A DNA stretch of 22,008 nt, taken from positions 1 through 22,008 of the forward strand of contig JAUXDE010000015.1 of NCBI GenBank assembly GCA_030618495.1, given 5' to 3'. The notes beneath the pieces are model-generated. The model was not told where the DNA came from, did no database searches, and saw only the letters and a list, made by a program, of their open reading frames with translations. Source of the DNA: Clostridia bacterium. GTDB lineage: Bacteria > UBA6262 > WVXT01 > JAUXBS01. The stretch's first letter is position 1. Every line of letters begins with the position of its first letter. The position numbers were made by a program, and so were the translations under genes. Shown here in pieces: positions 7,222 to 16,156 of the stretch.

Positions 7222-8269
7222 TGAAGGAGTAATAAACAGGTACTGGGAATACCTGCCGGTGAGTAAGGAAACACCGGTAGTTACAATCCCTGAGGGTGAT
7301 ACGCCTCTTATCCATGCAAATAACCTGTCAAGGAAACTTGGCGGTAAGCATGAAATATACCTGAAATATGAGGGGCTTAACCCTACGGGATCTTTCAAGG
7401 ACAGGGGGATGACCATGGCTATATCAAAAGCCATGGAGAAGGACTCGAGGGCGGTTATATGCGCTTCCACGGGAAATACTTCCGCGTCTGCAGCGGCTTA
7501 TTCCGCGAGATGCGGGTTGAAATGCATAGTTCTCATACCGGAGGGAGCGATTGCGCTTGGAAAATTGTCGCAGGCAATGATACACGGGGCGCATGTAATA
7601 GCCGTCAGGGGCAACTTCGATGATGCGTTGAAGCTTGTAAGGGAGATTGCGGACAATCATGCCATTACGCTTGTAAATTCGCTTAATCCCTACCGTATAG
7701 AGGGACAGAAGACCGCATCGTTTGAAATAGTTGATTCCCTGGGAGACGCCCCTGATTACCAGTTCATGCCGGTGGGGAATGCGGGCAATATCACGGCTTA
7801 CTGGAAAGGTTACAGGGAGTATAAGAATGCGGGGAAATCAAAGAAATTGCCTGTTATGATGGGATTCCAGGCGGCAAAATCGGCGCCGATTGTAATGGGG
7901 CATCCCATTAAGAACCCTGAAACGATTGCCACCGCCATAAGGATAGGCAATCCCGCCAGTTGGGAAAAGGCGGAACTGGCAAGGGATGAATCCGGCGGTG
8001 TGATAGATATGGTTACGGATGATGAAATACTTGAAGCATACAGGATGCTCGCGGAGCTTGAAGGGATTTTCGTTGAACCGGCTTCCGCGGCTTCGGTTGC
8101 GGGATTGAAGAAATACATTGAGAAGCATCACTTCAAGGAACCTGCCCGTATCGTTTGTATCCTAACCGGGCACGGACTGAAGGACCCTGACAGGGCAATA
8201 AAAATTGTAGACCGGCCAAAGGTTGTGGATGCGGACCTGAATGCTGTTATAAAGGAGATAGGGCTTTAA
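7214..8269 (+). CDS. thrC: Threonine synthase
   Basis: This PLP enzyme converts O-phosphohomoserine to threonine. The 351-residue protein is of the short class II-like (non-plant) type. Motifs: EGDTPLIHANNLSRKLG near the N-terminus, LKYEGLNPTGSFKDRGM with the PLP lysine at residue 62, CASTGNTSASAAAYSARCG (the S-T-G-N-T phosphate-binding segment), VGNAGNITAYWKGY, EPASAASVAGL, and ILTGHGLKDP near the end. AGGAG at 7205-7209 lies four bases before the ATG, inside the end of hom, so the two genes are probably coupled. thrB follows after a single base. With hom and thrB it completes homoserine-to-threonine conversion. Confidence 0.96.
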   Translation: MNNEGVINRYWEYLPVSKETPVVTIPEGDTPLIHANNLSRKLGGKHEIYLKYEGLNPTGSFKDRGMTMAISKAMEKDSRAVICASTGNTSASAAAYSARCGLKCIVLIPEGAIALGKLSQAMIHGAHVIAVRGNFDDALKLVREIADNHAITLVNSLNPYRIEGQKTASFEIVDSLGDAPDYQFMPVGNAGNITAYWKGYREYKNAGKSKKLPVMMGFQAAKSAPIVMGHPIKNPETIATAIRIGNPASWEKAELARDESGGVIDMVTDDEILEAYRMLAELEGIFVEPASAASVAGLKKYIEKHHFKEPARIVCILTGHGLKDPDRAIKIVDRPKVVDADLNAVIKEIGL

Positions 8270-8270
8270 A

Positions 8271-9203
8271 ATGAAGACGGTAAGAGTGAAAGTGCCTGCC
8301 ACCATAGGGAACCTCGGGCCGGGCTTTGATGTGCTTGGCATGGCATTGAAATTATATACCGTGGTGGAAATATCTATTGATAAATTGACAAAGAAGAATA
8401 ATACTCAACTTGCAATTGAGGATAAGGACGGTAGTGTACCAAAAGACAAGAAAAATATTATCTGGCTTGCCGCAAAAGAGGTTTTTGAAAACCATGGGAA
8501 GTATCCCGGAAAGTGCATTATTAAATCCAGCAATAAGATTCCCATTGCAAGAGGGCTTGGCAGCAGCGCGGCTGCGCGTGTGGGCGGAATAATGGCAGCA
8601 AATGAGTTGTGCGGCGGTAAACTGAGTAAACAACAGATTCTGAATATTGCTTCAAAACTTGAAGGGCATCCCGATAACGCGGCTCCGGCAATACTTGGCG
8701 GGGTGTGTATTTCGTCGGTATACGGCGATGAAGCAAGAGCAGTACAGTTATCGAGGCGCCTGTTGGATTTGAAGGTGGCGCTGTGTGTGCCTGATTTTGA
8801 AGTCTCCACTGAAAAGGCAAGGAGGGTTTTCCCTGCCAGGATTGCGCGCAGGGACGCATGCATGAGTTTAAGGAATTTTTCGCTTTCCTGTATTGCCTAT
8901 AGACAGGGTGATTACAAATTGTTGGGAGAGAGCGTGAAGGATTACCTGCACCAGCCGTACAGGAAGAAGTTGGTTCCGGGCATGGAAAGGGTTTTTAAAT
9001 CCGCAGTAACGGCAGGAGCGTACGGGGCGGTACTGAGCGGTTCGGGCCCCACCATTGCTGCCCTTTGCCCCGATAATAAAGTTGTTTGTGATAGGGTGGG
9101 CAGGGCAATGGTAAGAGCATCAGGAAAATATTCAAAAAAAACTATGTATAAAATAGTTGGAGTTGATGGAAAAGGCGCAGAGATTGTAAAACCCAGGAGA
9201 TAA
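8271..9203 (+). CDS. thrB: Homoserine kinase (GHMP family)
   Basis: ThrB phosphorylates homoserine with ATP to give O-phosphohomoserine, the ThrC substrate. GHMP-family features run in order through 310 residues: motif 1 VKVPATIGNLGPGFDVLGMA at the N-terminus, the phosphate loop IPIARGLGSSAAARVGG, then LEGHPDNAAPAILGG, and the C-terminal GAVLSGSGPTIAAL loop. Length is typical. One base separates it from thrC, and lysC begins 3 bases after its stop. Some relatives of this operon layout use a ThrH- or ApgM-like kinase at this position instead, so the presence of a true GHMP ThrB is informative about lineage. Confidence 0.96.
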   Translation: MKTVRVKVPATIGNLGPGFDVLGMALKLYTVVEISIDKLTKKNNTQLAIEDKDGSVPKDKKNIIWLAAKEVFENHGKYPGKCIIKSSNKIPIARGLGSSAAARVGGIMAANELCGGKLSKQQILNIASKLEGHPDNAAPAILGGVCISSVYGDEARAVQLSRRLLDLKVALCVPDFEVSTEKARRVFPARIARRDACMSLRNFSLSCIAYRQGDYKLLGESVKDYLHQPYRKKLVPGMERVFKSAVTAGAYGAVLSGSGPTIAALCPDNKVVCDRVGRAMVRASGKYSKKTMYKIVGVDGKGAEIVKPRR

Positions 9204-9206
9204 ATT

Positions 9207-10424
9207 ATGGTATTGATAGTACAGAAGTACGGTGGTTCTTCGGTTGCGAATATCTCTAAATTAAATACGGTGGCAAAGAGGATAATCGGCACGAAAAAAA
9301 GAGGCAACAGGGTGGTTGTTGTCGTATCCGCGCCGGGTGATACCACCGATGAACTGATAGAACTTGCGTCGGAAATTACCGCCAGTCCCGAGGATAGAGA
9401 AATGGACATGCTTCTTGCCACCGGCGAGCAGAAGTCTATAGCGCTTCTTGCAATGACCATCCATGCCCTCGGGGAGGATGCCATTTCCTTCACGGGCCCG
9501 CAGTGCGGAATCATTACAGACGTTTCGCACGGCAAGGCGAAGATAAGCAATATTAACACAGCCAGGATTGAAAACGAACTGAAGAAAAGGAAGATTATAA
9601 TTGTTGCGGGGTTCCAGGGTATCAGCCATGAGGACAATATTACGACCTTGGGAAGAGGAGGTTCGGACCTGACTGCCGTTGCGCTTGCTTCGGTTTTGAG
9701 GGCTGATGTATGCGAGATATATACCGACGTTGAAGGTATTTTTAACGCTGATCCGAGGGTGGTCCCAGATGCGAGGAAAATAGAAAGGATTTCATATGAT
9801 GAAATCCTTGAAATGGCGGGTTCCGGTTCACAGGTGATGCAGTCGCGTTCCATTGAAGTGGCAAAGAAGTACAATATAAATATACACGTGAGGTCAACAT
9901 TTTCAAAAAAGGAAGGTACAATTATTTGTAAGGAGGCTCCCATGATGGAAGAAGTTGTTGTTGCCGGCGTATCCCATGAAAAAGATAATGTGAAGATGGC
10001 AATAATAGGGGTAAAGGACAGGCCGGGAATCGTTGCCAAAATATTCGGCGCGCTGTCAGATAACGGCGTCAACGTGGACATGATTGTCCAGAGTTCGGCA
10101 ATATCCGGAGTGAATGATGTTTCCTTTACCATAAAACACAAGGACCTGAAAAAGAGCATAAAAATAATGGATAAAGTCAAAAAAGCTCTTAAGGCAAAAC
10201 AGGTCATTTACAGTGATAAAGTGGCAAAGATTTCCATCATTGGTGTAGGAATGAAGAGTCATTCCGGTGTTGCCGCGAAGTTGTTCTCAATTCTTGCGGA
10301 TAAGAATATAAATATTCAGATGATAGCAACTTCGGAAATCCGCGTTTCCTGCGTGATAGATGTTAAAGACATGGAAAGGGCGGTCAGGGCAGTACACAAG
10401 GGGTTTGGATTAAGTAAAAAGTAA
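9207..10424 (+). CDS. lysC: Aspartate kinase with two ACT domains
   Basis: Aspartokinase makes 4-phosphoaspartate, the first step toward lysine, threonine and methionine. The 405-residue product has the amino-acid kinase domain with QKYGGSSVANISKL at 6-19, VVVVSAPGDTTDEL, LATGEQKSIALLAM, TLGRGGSDLTAVALA, TDVEGIFNADPRVVPDA and QVMQSRSIEVAKKY, followed by paired ACT domains from about residue 262 (VKMAIIGVKDRPGIVAKIFG) and 340 (KISIIGVGMKSHSGVAAKLF). This is the stand-alone aspartokinase II/III-like architecture, normally inhibited by lysine and/or threonine. AGGAG at 9195-9199 gives a good ribosome site for the ATG at 9207. asd, needed next, is not in the window. Confidence 0.97.
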   Translation: MVLIVQKYGGSSVANISKLNTVAKRIIGTKKRGNRVVVVVSAPGDTTDELIELASEITASPEDREMDMLLATGEQKSIALLAMTIHALGEDAISFTGPQCGIITDVSHGKAKISNINTARIENELKKRKIIIVAGFQGISHEDNITTLGRGGSDLTAVALASVLRADVCEIYTDVEGIFNADPRVVPDARKIERISYDEILEMAGSGSQVMQSRSIEVAKKYNINIHVRSTFSKKEGTIICKEAPMMEEVVVAGVSHEKDNVKMAIIGVKDRPGIVAKIFGALSDNGVNVDMIVQSSAISGVNDVSFTIKHKDLKKSIKIMDKVKKALKAKQVIYSDKVAKISIIGVGMKSHSGVAAKLFSILADKNINIQMIATSEIRVSCVIDVKDMERAVRAVHKGFGLSKK

Positions 10425-10457
10425 TATGAGGCGGAGCGCAAGAAGGGAAGAATAATA

Positions 10458-12023
10458 ATGGTTCCAAAAAAAATATTGTTATATGATACTACGCTGCGTG
10501 ACGGTGTGCAGGGAGAGGAAATATCTTTTTCCCTGGAAGATAAACTGAAAATTGTCAGGAAACTTGATAATCTCGGGGTGAATTACATTGAAGACGGCTG
10601 GCCGGGGTCAAACCCCAAGGATATACTTTTCTTCAGGGAAGTCAGGAAACTGTCTTTAAGAAATACTGAAATTACAGCATTCGGCAGTACGAGGCATAAG
10701 AATAAGAACTGTAATAATGATCCCAATCTTAAAGCCATAATAAACTCGAAAGCAAAAGTTGCAGCCATTTTCGGCAAAAGCTGGGATTTTCACGTGAAGA
10801 ACGCGCTGGGAGCAACGCTTGATGAAAACCTGGCAATGATATCCGAAACATTGAAGTGGCTGAAGTCAAAGGGCATGGAGGTAATATTTGACGCCGAACA
10901 CTTCTTTGAGGGGTTTATTGCCAACAAGGGATACGCTCTCAAGACACTGAAGAAAGCTGTTGAAGCCGGGGTTGTGAACATAACCCTGTGTGATACCAAC
11001 GGGGCGATGCTGCCGGATCAGGTCGGTGATATAGTGAAGGAGGTTAAGAAATTAATAACCGTTCCTCTTGGTATACACGCGCACAATGATTCGGATACTG
11101 CTGTTGCGAATTCCATCGCTGCGGTTCAGATGGGGTGCATTCTCGTCCAGGGAACGATTAACGGTTACGGCGAGAGATGCGGTAATGCAAGCCTATGCTC
11201 GGTAATTCCAAATTTAAAGTTGAAACTGGGTTATAATTGCATCTCGGATAAGAATCTTAAGAAACTGACAGGAGTTTGCAGGTATGTTGACGACATTGCG
11301 AACCTTATTCCAAATAACAAACAGCCTTTTGTGGGGCATTCCGCTTTTGCCCACAAAGGGGGCGTGCATGTAAGCGCAGTAGGAAAAAACACCAGAACCT
11401 ATGAACACATAGAGCCCGGATTGGTTGGAAACGAGCGCAGATTCCTGATATCGGAACTTTCAGGGAGAAGCGCTATTCTATCAAAGGCAAAGGAATTCAA
11501 TATTTCTTTCAGGAATGAATTGGAGTCAAAAAAACTGCTGAAAAAAGTGAAGGAACTGGAACATTCCGGATACCAATACGAGGAAGCTGACGGTTCTCTT
11601 GAACTGCTGATGAAGAAAGCTGTCGGAAAACACAGGACTTTCTTCAAGTTAAAGGGTTTTAGAACCATTATCAGTAAGGACCAGAAGGGGGTTCTGAAAT
11701 CAGAGGCAAGAGTCAAGCTTTCTGTCAGGGGAAAAGAGGAGACAATGGTTGCGGAAGGCGACGGTCCCGTGAATGCGCTTGATACTGCGTTAAGAAGCGC
11801 TCTTGAAAGGTTCTATCCTGAAGTGAAGGAAGTTAACCTGTATGACTTCAAGGTGAGGGTCGTAAATGCGGCAAAAGGGACGAAGGCAAAAGTGAGGGTC
11901 ATTATTGAATCCAGGGACAAGAAGGATACCTGGGGAACTGTTGGCGTGTCCGAAAATATCATTGAAGCAAGCTGGCAGGCGCTCGTTGACAGCATAGAAT
12001 ACAAGTTGCTAAAAGAAGAATAA
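10458..12023 (+). CDS. cimA: (R)-citramalate synthase
   Basis: CimA condenses pyruvate with acetyl-CoA to citramalate, opening the threonine-independent route to 2-oxobutanoate and isoleucine. The 521-residue protein has a DRE-TIM metallolyase barrel: YDTTLRDGVQGEEISFSLED near the N-terminus, the CimA-type YIEDGWPGSNPKD (LeuA has an EAGFP here), IFDAEHFFEGF, the metal-binding HAHNDSDTAVANSI, GTINGYGERCGNASL and FAHKGGVHVSAV. A LeuA_dimer regulatory domain occupies about residues 370-515. The TTL-R-DG-V-Q and EDGWPGSNP motifs separate it from the true LeuA later in the cluster. Its products are processed by LeuCD and LeuB encoded downstream. The gap before it (10425-10457) contains only a purine-rich ribosome-binding stretch. 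Confidence 0.94.
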   Translation: MVPKKILLYDTTLRDGVQGEEISFSLEDKLKIVRKLDNLGVNYIEDGWPGSNPKDILFFREVRKLSLRNTEITAFGSTRHKNKNCNNDPNLKAIINSKAKVAAIFGKSWDFHVKNALGATLDENLAMISETLKWLKSKGMEVIFDAEHFFEGFIANKGYALKTLKKAVEAGVVNITLCDTNGAMLPDQVGDIVKEVKKLITVPLGIHAHNDSDTAVANSIAAVQMGCILVQGTINGYGERCGNASLCSVIPNLKLKLGYNCISDKNLKKLTGVCRYVDDIANLIPNNKQPFVGHSAFAHKGGVHVSAVGKNTRTYEHIEPGLVGNERRFLISELSGRSAILSKAKEFNISFRNELESKKLLKKVKELEHSGYQYEEADGSLELLMKKAVGKHRTFFKLKGFRTIISKDQKGVLKSEARVKLSVRGKEETMVAEGDGPVNALDTALRSALERFYPEVKEVNLYDFKVRVVNAAKGTKAKVRVIIESRDKKDTWGTVGVSENIIEASWQALVDSIEYKLLKEE

Positions 12024-12029
12024 TAAGGT

Positions 12030-12174
12030 AATTGATAGACATTTTAATTCGGAGGTCGCTCACGTGAGAGGCTCGCTCTGATTACGAAGTATGGAGTTCG
12101 TAGAACTCCACATTTCAAATAAGCTGGGGTATAACCTTTCGAGATTAAGCCTCCTCATTAAAAGTCTATTAATT
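12030..12174 (+). promoter_or_regulatory. Structured leader (long inverted repeat with nested hairpins) before ilvD
   Basis: The 193-base gap between cimA and ilvD holds an imperfect inverted repeat: 12030-12055 (AATTGATAGACATTTTAA... GGAGG) pairs with 12150-12174 (CCTCC ... TCTATTAATT) with three non-Watson-Crick positions, one of them a possible G-U, and one unpaired base. It encloses a 10-bp palindrome CTCACGTGAG (12059-12068), a 14-bp hairpin 12086-12099/12103-12116 with loop GTA, and a small GGT-ATA-ACC hairpin (about 12127-12135). The result is a multibranched fold of about 145 nt. CCTCCT at 12150-12155 also complements the ilvD ribosome-binding site. It could be a cis-regulatory RNA or a small MITE; I cannot assign it to a known riboswitch or T-box family. 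Confidence 0.5.
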
Positions 12175-12216
12175 GAAAGAAAAAATAAAAGACAAAGATT
12201 TACAGGAGGGGAAATA

Positions 12217-13884
12217 ATGAGAAGCGACAAAATGAAAAAAGGAATTGAGAGAGCGCCTAACAGGTGTTTGCTTTACGCAACCGGAAAAAGTCCTCATGAC
12301 ATGGAGAAACCATTCATAGGAGTGGCCACCAGTTTTACAGACCTTATTCCCGGTCATGTCGGGATGAGGGAACTTGAAAGAGCCATTGAGAAGGGTGTCC
12401 ATTCAGCAGGGGGGGTATCTTTTCTTTTTGGAGTGCCGGGTATATGCGATGGTATTGCAATGGGGCATGTGGGTATGCATTATTCACTGCCTTCAAGGGA
12501 ACTTATTGCCGATATCATAGAGAGCGTTGCCCAGGCTCATCAACTCGACGGGCTGGTTCTCCTTACTAACTGCGACAAGATTAATCCGGGGATGTTGATG
12601 GCGGCGGCAAGGCTTGATATTCCCTCGATTGTCGTTACCGCGGGACCCATGATGGCGGGAAATTATGAGACAAAGAGAAGGTCTCTTGTAAGGGATACTT
12701 TTGAGGCCGTGGGTAATTTGCAGCAGAAGAAAATTAATGTAAAAAAACTTAAAGACCTGGAGTTGACCGCCTGTCCCGGCGAGGGGTCATGTTCGGGTAT
12801 GTACACGGCAAATACTACTGCCTGTCTTATTGAGGTTCTCGGCATGTCATATGTAGGCTGCGCCACGGCCCTGGCAGGTTCCGCCAAGAAGAAGAGAATC
12901 GCTTATTTGTCGGGAGAACGTGTTGTAAGTCTTGTGAAACAGCATTTGACTCCGAAAAGGATTCTCACGAAAGAGGCATTCAATAATGCAATAACCGTGG
13001 ACATGGCGCTGAGCGGTTCAACGAATACAATACTGCATCTTCCGGCGATAGCCAATGAAATCGGAATAGAGATTTCATTGAAGAAGTTCGATGAAATAAG
13101 CAAAAGAACGCCGCAGATTGTAAGTATCCGCCCGGGCGGAGAATACTTCATGGAAGACCTGGAATATGCCGGAGGAATTCCCGGGGTTCTTTTCGCGCTA
13201 AAGGATAAAATGAAAGATAATCCCACTGTTTCCGGCAGGAGTATTAAAGTTATTGCCAGGGAAGGGATTGTCTACGATAACGATGTTATAAGGAGCACCA
13301 GGAAAGCATACCGGAAGGAAGGCGGTATTGCCGTTCTTTACGGCAACCTTGCTCCTGACGGATGCGTTGTCAAGCAGGCTGCGGTAGGTGAAAAGATGAT
13401 GAAGTTTACAGGAAACGCGCGGGTATTTGACAGCGAGGAAAAGGCAATGCAAGCCATCATGGAAAAGAAAATAAAGAAAGGTGAAATAATTATTATACGT
13501 TATGAGGGGCCGAGAGGCGGTCCCGGCATGAGGGAAATGCTTTCACCCACATCCGCCCTGATGGGCATGGGAATGGGGAACTCTGTAGCCCTTATTACCG
13601 ATGGACGTTTTTCCGGCGGAACCAGGGGGCCATGTATAGGCCATGTTTCTCCCGAAGCCGCGCTTGGAGGAACCATTGCGATAGTCAAGGATGGAGATGT
13701 TATTAATATTGATATCCCCAATAGAACCATTAATATACGCCTGACGAGCACGGACATAGATGTGAGAAAAGCTAAATGGAAAGAACCGGTTTTAAAGATA
13801 AAGAAGGGCTGGCTTGCAAGGTATTCACAGGTGGTGCAATCGGCCAATACCGGAGCGATTCTAAAGTTACCTAAGGAGAAATGA
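12217..13884 (+). CDS. ilvD: Dihydroxy-acid dehydratase
   Basis: IlvD dehydrates 2,3-dihydroxy-isovalerate and 2,3-dihydroxy-3-methylvalerate in valine, leucine and isoleucine synthesis, using an iron-sulfur cluster. From ATG 12217 the product is 555 residues. Visible blocks: [15 protein letters not shown] (a PGH form as in E. coli IlvD rather than the PCN form of [2Fe-2S] enzymes), [71 protein letters not shown] and [10 protein letters not shown] with the catalytic serine. The open frame extends to an ATG at 12091, but AGGAGGG at 12204-12210, seven bases upstream of 12217 including the spacer, and family alignment of the N-terminus favour 12217. It shares ATGA with ilvB. Expression may depend on the structured leader. 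Confidence 0.95.
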   Translation: MRSDKMKKGIERAPNRCLLYATGKSPHDMEKPFIGVATSFTDLIPGHVGMRELERAIEKGVHSAGGVSFLFGVPGICDGIAMGHVGMHYSLPSRELIADIIESVAQAHQLDGLVLLTNCDKINPGMLMAAARLDIPSIVVTAGPMMAGNYETKRRSLVRDTFEAVGNLQQKKINVKKLKDLELTACPGEGSCSGMYTANTTACLIEVLGMSYVGCATALAGSAKKKRIAYLSGERVVSLVKQHLTPKRILTKEAFNNAITVDMALSGSTNTILHLPAIANEIGIEISLKKFDEISKRTPQIVSIRPGGEYFMEDLEYAGGIPGVLFALKDKMKDNPTVSGRSIKVIAREGIVYDNDVIRSTRKAYRKEGGIAVLYGNLAPDGCVVKQAAVGEKMMKFTGNARVFDSEEKAMQAIMEKKIKKGEIIIIRYEGPRGGPGMREMLSPTSALMGMGMGNSVALITDGRFSGGTRGPCIGHVSPEAALGGTIAIVKDGDVINIDIPNRTINIRLTSTDIDVRKAKWKEPVLKIKKGWLARYSQVVQSANTGAILKLPKEK

Positions 13885-15575
13885 GTATTATGAAAAAAAC
13901 CGGCGCGCAAATTATAGTTGAATGCTTGAAAAAGGAAAAAGTGGAAATATTCTTTGGCATACCGGGAGGGGTTTTACTGCCCACGTTTGATGTCATATAC
14001 GATTCCCCGGTTAAGTTTGTTTTATGCAGGCACGAGCAGGGAGCTGCTCACATGGCTGACGGTTATGCCCGCGCAACAGGTAAGGTGGGGGTATGTATTG
14101 CAACGTCCGGTCCCGGCGCGACGAACCTGGCAACAGGGCTGGCAACGGCTCACATGGATTCAATCCCGATGGTGGCTTTTACCGGACAGGTCGCGACGCA
14201 CCTCGTGGGAAACGATGCGTTCCAGGAAGCTGATACAACCGGTGTCACCAGGTCAATAACTAAGCATAACTTCATGGTGAGGGATGTCAAGGACCTGGCC
14301 ACCACCATTGCCAAGGCCTTTTACCTGGCGCGTACGGGCAGGAAGGGGCCTGTGCTGGTGGATATTCCCATGGACATCACAAGACAAACCTGCGAGTTCA
14401 GGTATCCTGAAAACATTAAGATGAGAAGTTATAATCCCGTATACAAGGGATATCAGCAGCAGATGAAGAAGGCGCTGGATTACATAACTAAATCAAAGAA
14501 GCCGGTTATTTACGCCGGCGGCGGAGTGATAAGTTCAAATTCTTCGAAAGAGTTGAGGGCATTTGCCGATAAACTTGGGATACCCGTAACGTTGACGTTG
14601 ATGGGAATGGGCGCTTACCCGGCGGATTCGGATTTATTCCTGGGTATGCTCGGCATGCACGGCACGTATTACGCCAACCATGCCATACAGAACTCGGATT
14701 TGATTATTGCGATAGGCGCCAGGTTCGATGACAGGATTACGGGAAAGATTGATGAGTTTGCCCCGAAGGCAAAGATAGTACACATAGATATTGACCCGAC
14801 TTCCATCGGTAAGAATGTTATCGCAGACCTTCCCGTGGTGGGGGATGCGGGTGAAGTATTGAAGGAACTGAATAAACTGATAGCAAAGGAAAAAATTAAA
14901 CTGAATTTCAAGAAATGGCATGAGAAAATCAGGAAATGGAAGGAAGAAGGGCCTTTAACCTATAAGAATGACAATAAACTGCGGCCTCAATACGTAATTG
15001 AAAAAATACATGAAGTAACCGGCGGCAAAGCGATTATCTCAACCGAGGTCGGCCAGAACCAGATGTGGGCGGCGCAGTTCTACAGGTACAATTACCCCAG
15101 GCAGCTGCTGACCAGCGGTGGGTTGGGAACAATGGGGTACGGGTTCCCTGCGGCAATAGGCGCTCAGTTCGCCATGCCGGACAAGGTTGTTTTTGATATA
15201 GCCGGTGACGGAAGCATACAGATGAATATCCAGGAACTATCAACTGCCGTTCAGAACAAGATTCCCGTGAAGATAGCAATAATGAATAACGGCTGTCTCG
15301 GCATGGTCAGGCAGTGGCAGCAGATGTTCTTTAAGAAGAGGTATTCAGGCACTTGCCTCAAAGAAGGCAATCCTGATTTTGTAAAACTTGCCGAAGCCTA
15401 CGGAGCAGTGGGGATAAGGGTAAATACAAAAAAAGAAGTTGTTCCCGCATTAAAGAAGGCTTTGAAAATAAATAACGTAGTCGTTCTTGATTTCCGGATT
15501 GAGGAAGAAGAGAATGTATGGCCGATGGTCCCCAGCGGAAAACCAATACATGAAATCATGAGAGGCCTCGCTTAA
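13881..15575 (+). CDS. ilvB: Acetolactate synthase, large (catalytic) subunit
   Basis: This thiamine-diphosphate enzyme makes 2-acetolactate from two pyruvates, or 2-aceto-2-hydroxybutanoate from pyruvate and 2-oxobutanoate. The 564 residues contain the N-terminal pyrimidine-binding domain with [17 protein letters not shown] and [18 protein letters not shown] (Glu52 is the cofactor-activating residue), the central domain with [15 protein letters not shown] and [12 protein letters not shown], and the diphosphate domain with the [12 protein letters not shown]...NN motif around residues 440-467. [13 protein letters not shown] near the end is typical of anabolic AHAS. The ATG at 13881 overlaps the ilvD stop; AGGAG at 13874-13878 is close to it, and a second ATG at 13890 (MKKTGAQ) is an equally possible start. 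ilvN follows, so this is the regulated anabolic enzyme. Confidence 0.96.
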   Translation: MSIMKKTGAQIIVECLKKEKVEIFFGIPGGVLLPTFDVIYDSPVKFVLCRHEQGAAHMADGYARATGKVGVCIATSGPGATNLATGLATAHMDSIPMVAFTGQVATHLVGNDAFQEADTTGVTRSITKHNFMVRDVKDLATTIAKAFYLARTGRKGPVLVDIPMDITRQTCEFRYPENIKMRSYNPVYKGYQQQMKKALDYITKSKKPVIYAGGGVISSNSSKELRAFADKLGIPVTLTLMGMGAYPADSDLFLGMLGMHGTYYANHAIQNSDLIIAIGARFDDRITGKIDEFAPKAKIVHIDIDPTSIGKNVIADLPVVGDAGEVLKELNKLIAKEKIKLNFKKWHEKIRKWKEEGPLTYKNDNKLRPQYVIEKIHEVTGGKAIISTEVGQNQMWAAQFYRYNYPRQLLTSGGLGTMGYGFPAAIGAQFAMPDKVVFDIAGDGSIQMNIQELSTAVQNKIPVKIAIMNNGCLGMVRQWQQMFFKKRYSGTCLKEGNPDFVKLAEAYGAVGIRVNTKKEVVPALKKALKINNVVVLDFRIEEEENVWPMVPSGKPIHEIMRGLA

Positions 15576-15593
15576 CAGAGAGGAACAGGTAAA

Positions 15594-16073
15594 ATGAAAC
15601 ATACAATATCGGTGCTCGTTGAAAACCAGCCGGGAGTCCTGGCGCGTATCGCGGGGCTTTTCAGCGCGCGGGGCTATAACATTACGAGTCTTGCGGTCGG
15701 GGAAACGGAGATTGCGGACATATCAAGAATGACAATAGTAGTTGACGGCGACAACCGCATACTTGAACAGGTAACGAAACAGTTGAATAAACTCGTTGAT
15801 ACGCTCAAGGTCAATGATTTTACCAGGGAGAAATACATTGCAAGAGACCTTGCGTTGATCAAGATAAACTGCGAAACTAAGAGACGTCCCGAATTGCTTG
15901 AAATGGTCAAGGTCTTCCGGGGTAAGGTGATAGACCTTAGTCCGAAGGCGGTAATTATTGAAGTGGTGGAGACCGAGGATAAGTTGAAGGCGATTATTGA
16001 AAATCTTAGACCGTTCGGTATTGCGGAAATGTCAAGGACCGGAACCATTGCAATATCAAGAGGCAAAAAGTAA
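15594..16073 (+). CDS. ilvN: Acetolactate synthase, small (regulatory) subunit
   Basis: The small subunit binds the IlvB catalytic subunit, activates it and confers feedback inhibition, usually by valine. The 159-residue product has an N-terminal ACT domain (about 2-75) beginning HTISVLVENQPGVLARIAGL, with the GYNITSLAVG segment containing residues that bind the effector, and the C-terminal ALS_ss_C domain (about 80-158) with ARDLALIKI, FRGKVIDLSPKAVIIEV and GIAEMSRTGTIAISRG. Length is that of IlvH-type subunits; the ilvN/ilvH naming is not resolved by sequence. It starts 18 bases after ilvB, with GAGAGGAAC upstream as a plausible ribosome site. Confidence 0.95.
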   Translation: MKHTISVLVENQPGVLARIAGLFSARGYNITSLAVGETEIADISRMTIVVDGDNRILEQVTKQLNKLVDTLKVNDFTREKYIARDLALIKINCETKRRPELLEMVKVFRGKVIDLSPKAVIIEVVETEDKLKAIIENLRPFGIAEMSRTGTIAISRGKK

Positions 16074-16145
16074 AAAAGGGGTCAGACCTTAAATTTAAGG
16101 AAAAAGTGTCACACCTTAAGTTTTCAAATTATGTTTAATTAAGGA
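16074..16145 (+). repeat. Paired direct and inverted repeats between ilvN and ilvC
   Basis: GTCAGACCTTAAATTT (16081-16096) recurs as GTCACACCTTAAGTTT (16108-16123), 14 of 16 identical at a 27-base period, each preceded by an A run and a G-rich start. The first copy includes a perfect 14-bp palindrome CCTTAAATTTAAGG (16087-16100); CCTTAA at 16114-16119 can also pair with TTAAGG at 16139-16144, next to the ilvC ribosome site. The GGGGTCAGACCTTAAATTT string resembles, from memory, ends of IS200-like/REP-associated tyrosine transposase elements; no transposase is present. It may be a mobile-element scar or a regulatory leader. Confidence 0.5.
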
Positions 16146-16156
16146 AGGGGAACCAA

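Noticed and set aside
8942-10207. 421-codon minus-strand frame opposite thrB and lysC
   Set aside because: It is long but lies fully over two unmistakable conserved genes; its Ser/Ile/Phe-rich, low-complexity product is what a reverse frame of lysC codons gives.
12030-12174. T-box or known amino-acid riboswitch
   Set aside because: I looked for the AGGGTGG-type T-box sequence and for a following terminator with a T run and found neither.
12091-12216. N-terminal extension of ilvD to the ATG at 12091
   Set aside because: IlvD proteins do not carry this extension, and an ideal AGGAGGG site precedes the ATG at 12217. The segment is kept only as a leader observation.
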